Source: an uncultured Phaeodactylibacter sp. (GTDB lineage: Bacteria > Bacteroidota > Bacteroidia > Chitinophagales > Saprospiraceae). Taken from it: a DNA stretch of 7,100 nucleotides. Shown piece by piece: positions 5,177-7,100 of this stretch (positions within the stretch are counted from its first letter, which is position 1; every line of letters starts with the position of its first letter). Where the stretch lies: NCBI GenBank assembly GCA_913062745.1, contig CAJXXJ010000191.1, positions 1 to 7,100 on the forward strand. The letters run 5' to 3'. Below the pieces are notes generated by a model. It worked only from the letters and a program-made list of their open reading frames with translations, had not been told where the DNA came from and did no database searches. Position numbers and translations under genes: made by a program.

Positions 5177-6364
5177 ATGGTAACAAGTAACAAGAAAGAT
5201 CAGGTGTTGAAGCGCCTGGCCGCGATAATATTGGAACAGGAAGCCGCCATCATTTCGGCGAATGCCAAAGATCTTCAGGCTTACGATGGGGCGGATGAGT
5301 CGATGTACGACCGCCTGAAAGCCGGCAAGGAGAAAGTGAAAGCGATGGCGGACGCCTGCCTGCAGACCGCCGCGATGGCGGATCCGGTTGGTAAAGAACT
5401 TTACCACTTCGACCACCCCAACGGCATGCGGGTAGTGAATCAGACGGTGCCTTTCGGCAAAATCCTCATCATTTACGAATCCCGGCCGGATGTGACGATA
5501 GAGGCGGCGGCTACGGCCTTCAAAGCCGGAAACAAAATCTGGCTGAAGGGCGGCAAGGAGGCGCTGCACACCAATACGGTGCTCGCCGGGCTTTGGCACA
5601 GAGCCCTGGAGGCAGAAGGTGTGGATACCGGCTTTGTAAACTATCTGAAGCTGGACCGCGCCGCTACTCAGGAGCTCATCCGGGAAAACCCGTACCGGTT
5701 CGACCTCATCATCCCGCGCGGAGGGGAGCGGCTGATCGCTTTTGTGCGAAAGCACAGCAACATTCCGGTGATTGTAAGCGGACGTGGGAACAACTTCCTT
5801 TACGTCGGCGCGTCGGCGGACTACGGCATGGCGTTGTCGATTATCAAGAATGGTAAAAGCCGCATCAGCGTGTGCAATGCGCTGGACAAGGTCCTGATTG
5901 ACCGGAGCTGGCCGGAGCTGGAAGACAAGCTACAGCGCCTCAGCAGTGCTCTTTCGGATGCCGGTTTGGAAGTCATTACAGATCAGGACGGCTGGGCAGG
6001 TCGCCACGATGCTTTACAGCCGGTACCGGAATCGATGTGGTCCGAGGAGTTCCTGTCGCACCGCCTCGTGCTCAAAGTCGTAGACAGTATGGAGGAAAGC
6101 ATTATACTCACCAACCGGTACAGCGGCGGGCATAGCGCTACGATTGTGACCGAAGACCAGAAACAAGCCCGGGCATTTATGGAAGAAGTCGATTGTGCCG
6201 CCGTTTACCACAATGCTTCCACCCGCTTCACCGATGGGGGGCAGCTGGGGATGGGCGCAGAGATTGCGATCAGCACCCAGAAGCTGCATGCAAGGGGCCC
6301 AATTAGTGTGGGGCAACTGGTCTCCAATAAATGGATGGTGTACGGAAACGGTCAAATACGGTAG
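5177..6364 (+). CDS. proA: Glutamate-5-semialdehyde dehydrogenase (gamma-glutamyl phosphate reductase)
   Basis: ProA catalyses the second step of proline synthesis in the cytoplasm: NADPH-dependent reduction of gamma-glutamyl phosphate to glutamate-5-semialdehyde, which cyclises to pyrroline-5-carboxylate. The ATG at 5177 gives 395 residues, close to the family norm. The upstream in-frame ATG at 5099 is rejected because it adds 26 residues coded across the promoter box. The aldehyde-dehydrogenase fold shows YESRPDVTIEAA (100-111), KGGKEALHTN (124-133), the catalytic cysteine in RISVCNALDKVLI (Cys233), RYSGGHSATIVTED (314-327) and the signature ASTRFTDGGQLGMGAE through STQKLHARGP (347-375). 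The stretch before the active site reads GRGNNFLYVG (202-211), unlike the G-x-GVCH-x-Y of enterobacterial ProA. I take this as a clade variant. There is no Shine-Dalgarno sequence. proB follows after 8 bases. Confidence 0.97.
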   Translation: MVTSNKKDQVLKRLAAIILEQEAAIISANAKDLQAYDGADESMYDRLKAGKEKVKAMADACLQTAAMADPVGKELYHFDHPNGMRVVNQTVPFGKILIIYESRPDVTIEAAATAFKAGNKIWLKGGKEALHTNTVLAGLWHRALEAEGVDTGFVNYLKLDRAATQELIRENPYRFDLIIPRGGERLIAFVRKHSNIPVIVSGRGNNFLYVGASADYGMALSIIKNGKSRISVCNALDKVLIDRSWPELEDKLQRLSSALSDAGLEVITDQDGWAGRHDALQPVPESMWSEEFLSHRLVLKVVDSMEESIILTNRYSGGHSATIVTEDQKQARAFMEEVDCAAVYHNASTRFTDGGQLGMGAEIAISTQKLHARGPISVGQLVSNKWMVYGNGQIR

Positions 6365-6372
6365 CACAAAGC

Positions 6373-7100
6373 ATGGAGCAAAAAAAGAAAATCGTCATCA
6401 AAGTCGGCACCTCCACGCTGACGAACGGGAGCAACCGCATTTCCTACGCCACTATTGAAAATCTGGCCCGTCAGATATTGTCCATACGTGAGGCATACGA
6501 TGTCATCCTGGTTTCCTCCGGCGCTATAGCCACAGCCCGGCAGTTTGCGGAAATCCATCAGGCCGGCACGGCACAGATTGAGTCTAAGCAAGCCCTGGCT
6601 GCCATTGGCCAGCCCAAGCTTATACGGATATTCGATGAAGTCTTCGGTAGTTTGGGTCTGCAGGTTGCCCAATGCCTGCTCACCTACCGCGATTTTGACA
6701 ACGAGACTGCAAAGGAGAACGTCCGCAACACGCTGCATAAGCTGCTGGAGTTCGGTTACATTCCCATCATCAACGAGAATGACACCGTAGCTGTGGACGA
6801 GATCATCTTTGGCGATAACGACAAGCTCTCCGCCTACGTCGCCATCATCAGCGAAGCCGACCTGCTGATGCTGGTCACCGATATCGACGGCATCTACACC
6901 CAAAATCCCCACCTCCACCCTGAGGCTGAGCTCATCGAGCACGTCACCAATACGGAGGCTGTCAAAGCATTCATACAGGAGCGCGACAACGGCCTGGGCA
7001 CCGGCGGCATGACGTCCAAGATTTATGCCGCTGAGCTGTGCCTGCGCCATGGCCTGGAGATGCGTATTGTGAATGGCAGCCGCCCGGGCTTTATCTCAGG
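6373..7100 (+). CDS. proB: Glutamate 5-kinase, 3' end cut by window edge
   Basis: ProB performs the first and usually feedback-controlled step of proline synthesis, phosphorylating the gamma-carboxyl of L-glutamate with ATP. The 242 codons present cover most of the amino-acid-kinase domain. Visible motifs are KVGTSTLT with Lys10 at the phosphate-binding start, VSSGAIA (48-53), QALAAIGQPKLI (73-84), the glutamate-binding PIINENDTVA (131-140), FGDNDKLSA (146-154), LVTDIDGIYT (167-176) and the nucleotide-binding GTGGMTSKIYAA (209-220). Whether a C-terminal PUA domain follows, as in E. coli ProB, cannot be seen. The start lies 8 bases after the proA stop with no Shine-Dalgarno sequence, so it is read from the proA transcript. 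Confidence 0.97.
   Translation, partial: MEQKKKIVIKVGTSTLTNGSNRISYATIENLARQILSIREAYDVILVSSGAIATARQFAEIHQAGTAQIESKQALAAIGQPKLIRIFDEVFGSLGLQVAQCLLTYRDFDNETAKENVRNTLHKLLEFGYIPIINENDTVAVDEIIFGDNDKLSAYVAIISEADLLMLVTDIDGIYTQNPHLHPEAELIEHVTNTEAVKAFIQERDNGLGTGGMTSKIYAAELCLRHGLEMRIVNGSRPGFIS

Noticed and set aside
5171..5755. Open frame of 194 codons on the minus strand inside proA
   Set aside because: Pure antisense shadow of a confidently identified gene.
6352..7050. Open frame of 232 codons on the minus strand across proB
   Set aside because: Antisense shadow of glutamate 5-kinase with all motifs on the other strand.
1..7100. Search for tRNA/rRNA, CRISPR repeats, insertion sequence ends and riboswitches
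   Set aside because: No cloverleaf, spaced repeat array, transposase motif or terminal inverted repeat pair was seen by reading both strands.

Overview
The window looks like chromosome of a member of the Bacteroidota, most likely from the Saprospiria (Lewinella/Phaeodactylibacter-like); this placement is inferred. The reasons are TAnnTTTG-type -7 promoter boxes upstream of proA and the caspase gene, start codons mostly without a Shine-Dalgarno sequence, a clade-typical ProA active-site segment, and an ECF sigma/anti-sigma pair next to a secreted caspase-like protease. Base composition is moderately GC-rich. No tRNA, rRNA, insertion sequence, CRISPR array or phage gene was seen.

Region 1 (1-3054) is a divergent signalling block. 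On the minus strand, an exported caspase-family (C14-like) protease with an intact His/Cys dyad starts at 1317 and runs off the left edge. On the plus strand, an ECF sigma factor (1618-2187) is followed after 3 bases by a single-pass membrane protein with the layout of an anti-sigma factor (2191-3054). The 300-base divergent interval holds two -7 boxes for the caspase gene and an imperfect hairpin with 9-base perfect outer arms.

Region 2 (3044-5048) is a minus-strand three-gene operon. It reads, in transcription order: a small membrane-anchored protein whose C-terminal half resembles a divergent GIY-YIG-like domain; an unrecognised, very acidic 134-residue protein; and an ArsO-like flavin monooxygenase. 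Genes two and three share one base (TGATG). The end of the monooxygenase gene overlaps the end of the anti-sigma gene by 11 bases, tail to tail. The first two genes could be a toxin-like/immunity-like pair; this is a hypothesis.

Region 3 (5049-7100) is the start of a proline biosynthesis operon: proA, then 8 bases later proB, cut by the right edge. ProB phosphorylates glutamate and ProA reduces the product to glutamate-5-semialdehyde, so together they supply the first two steps from glutamate to proline. A divergent promoter region (5049-5176) separates them from region 2.
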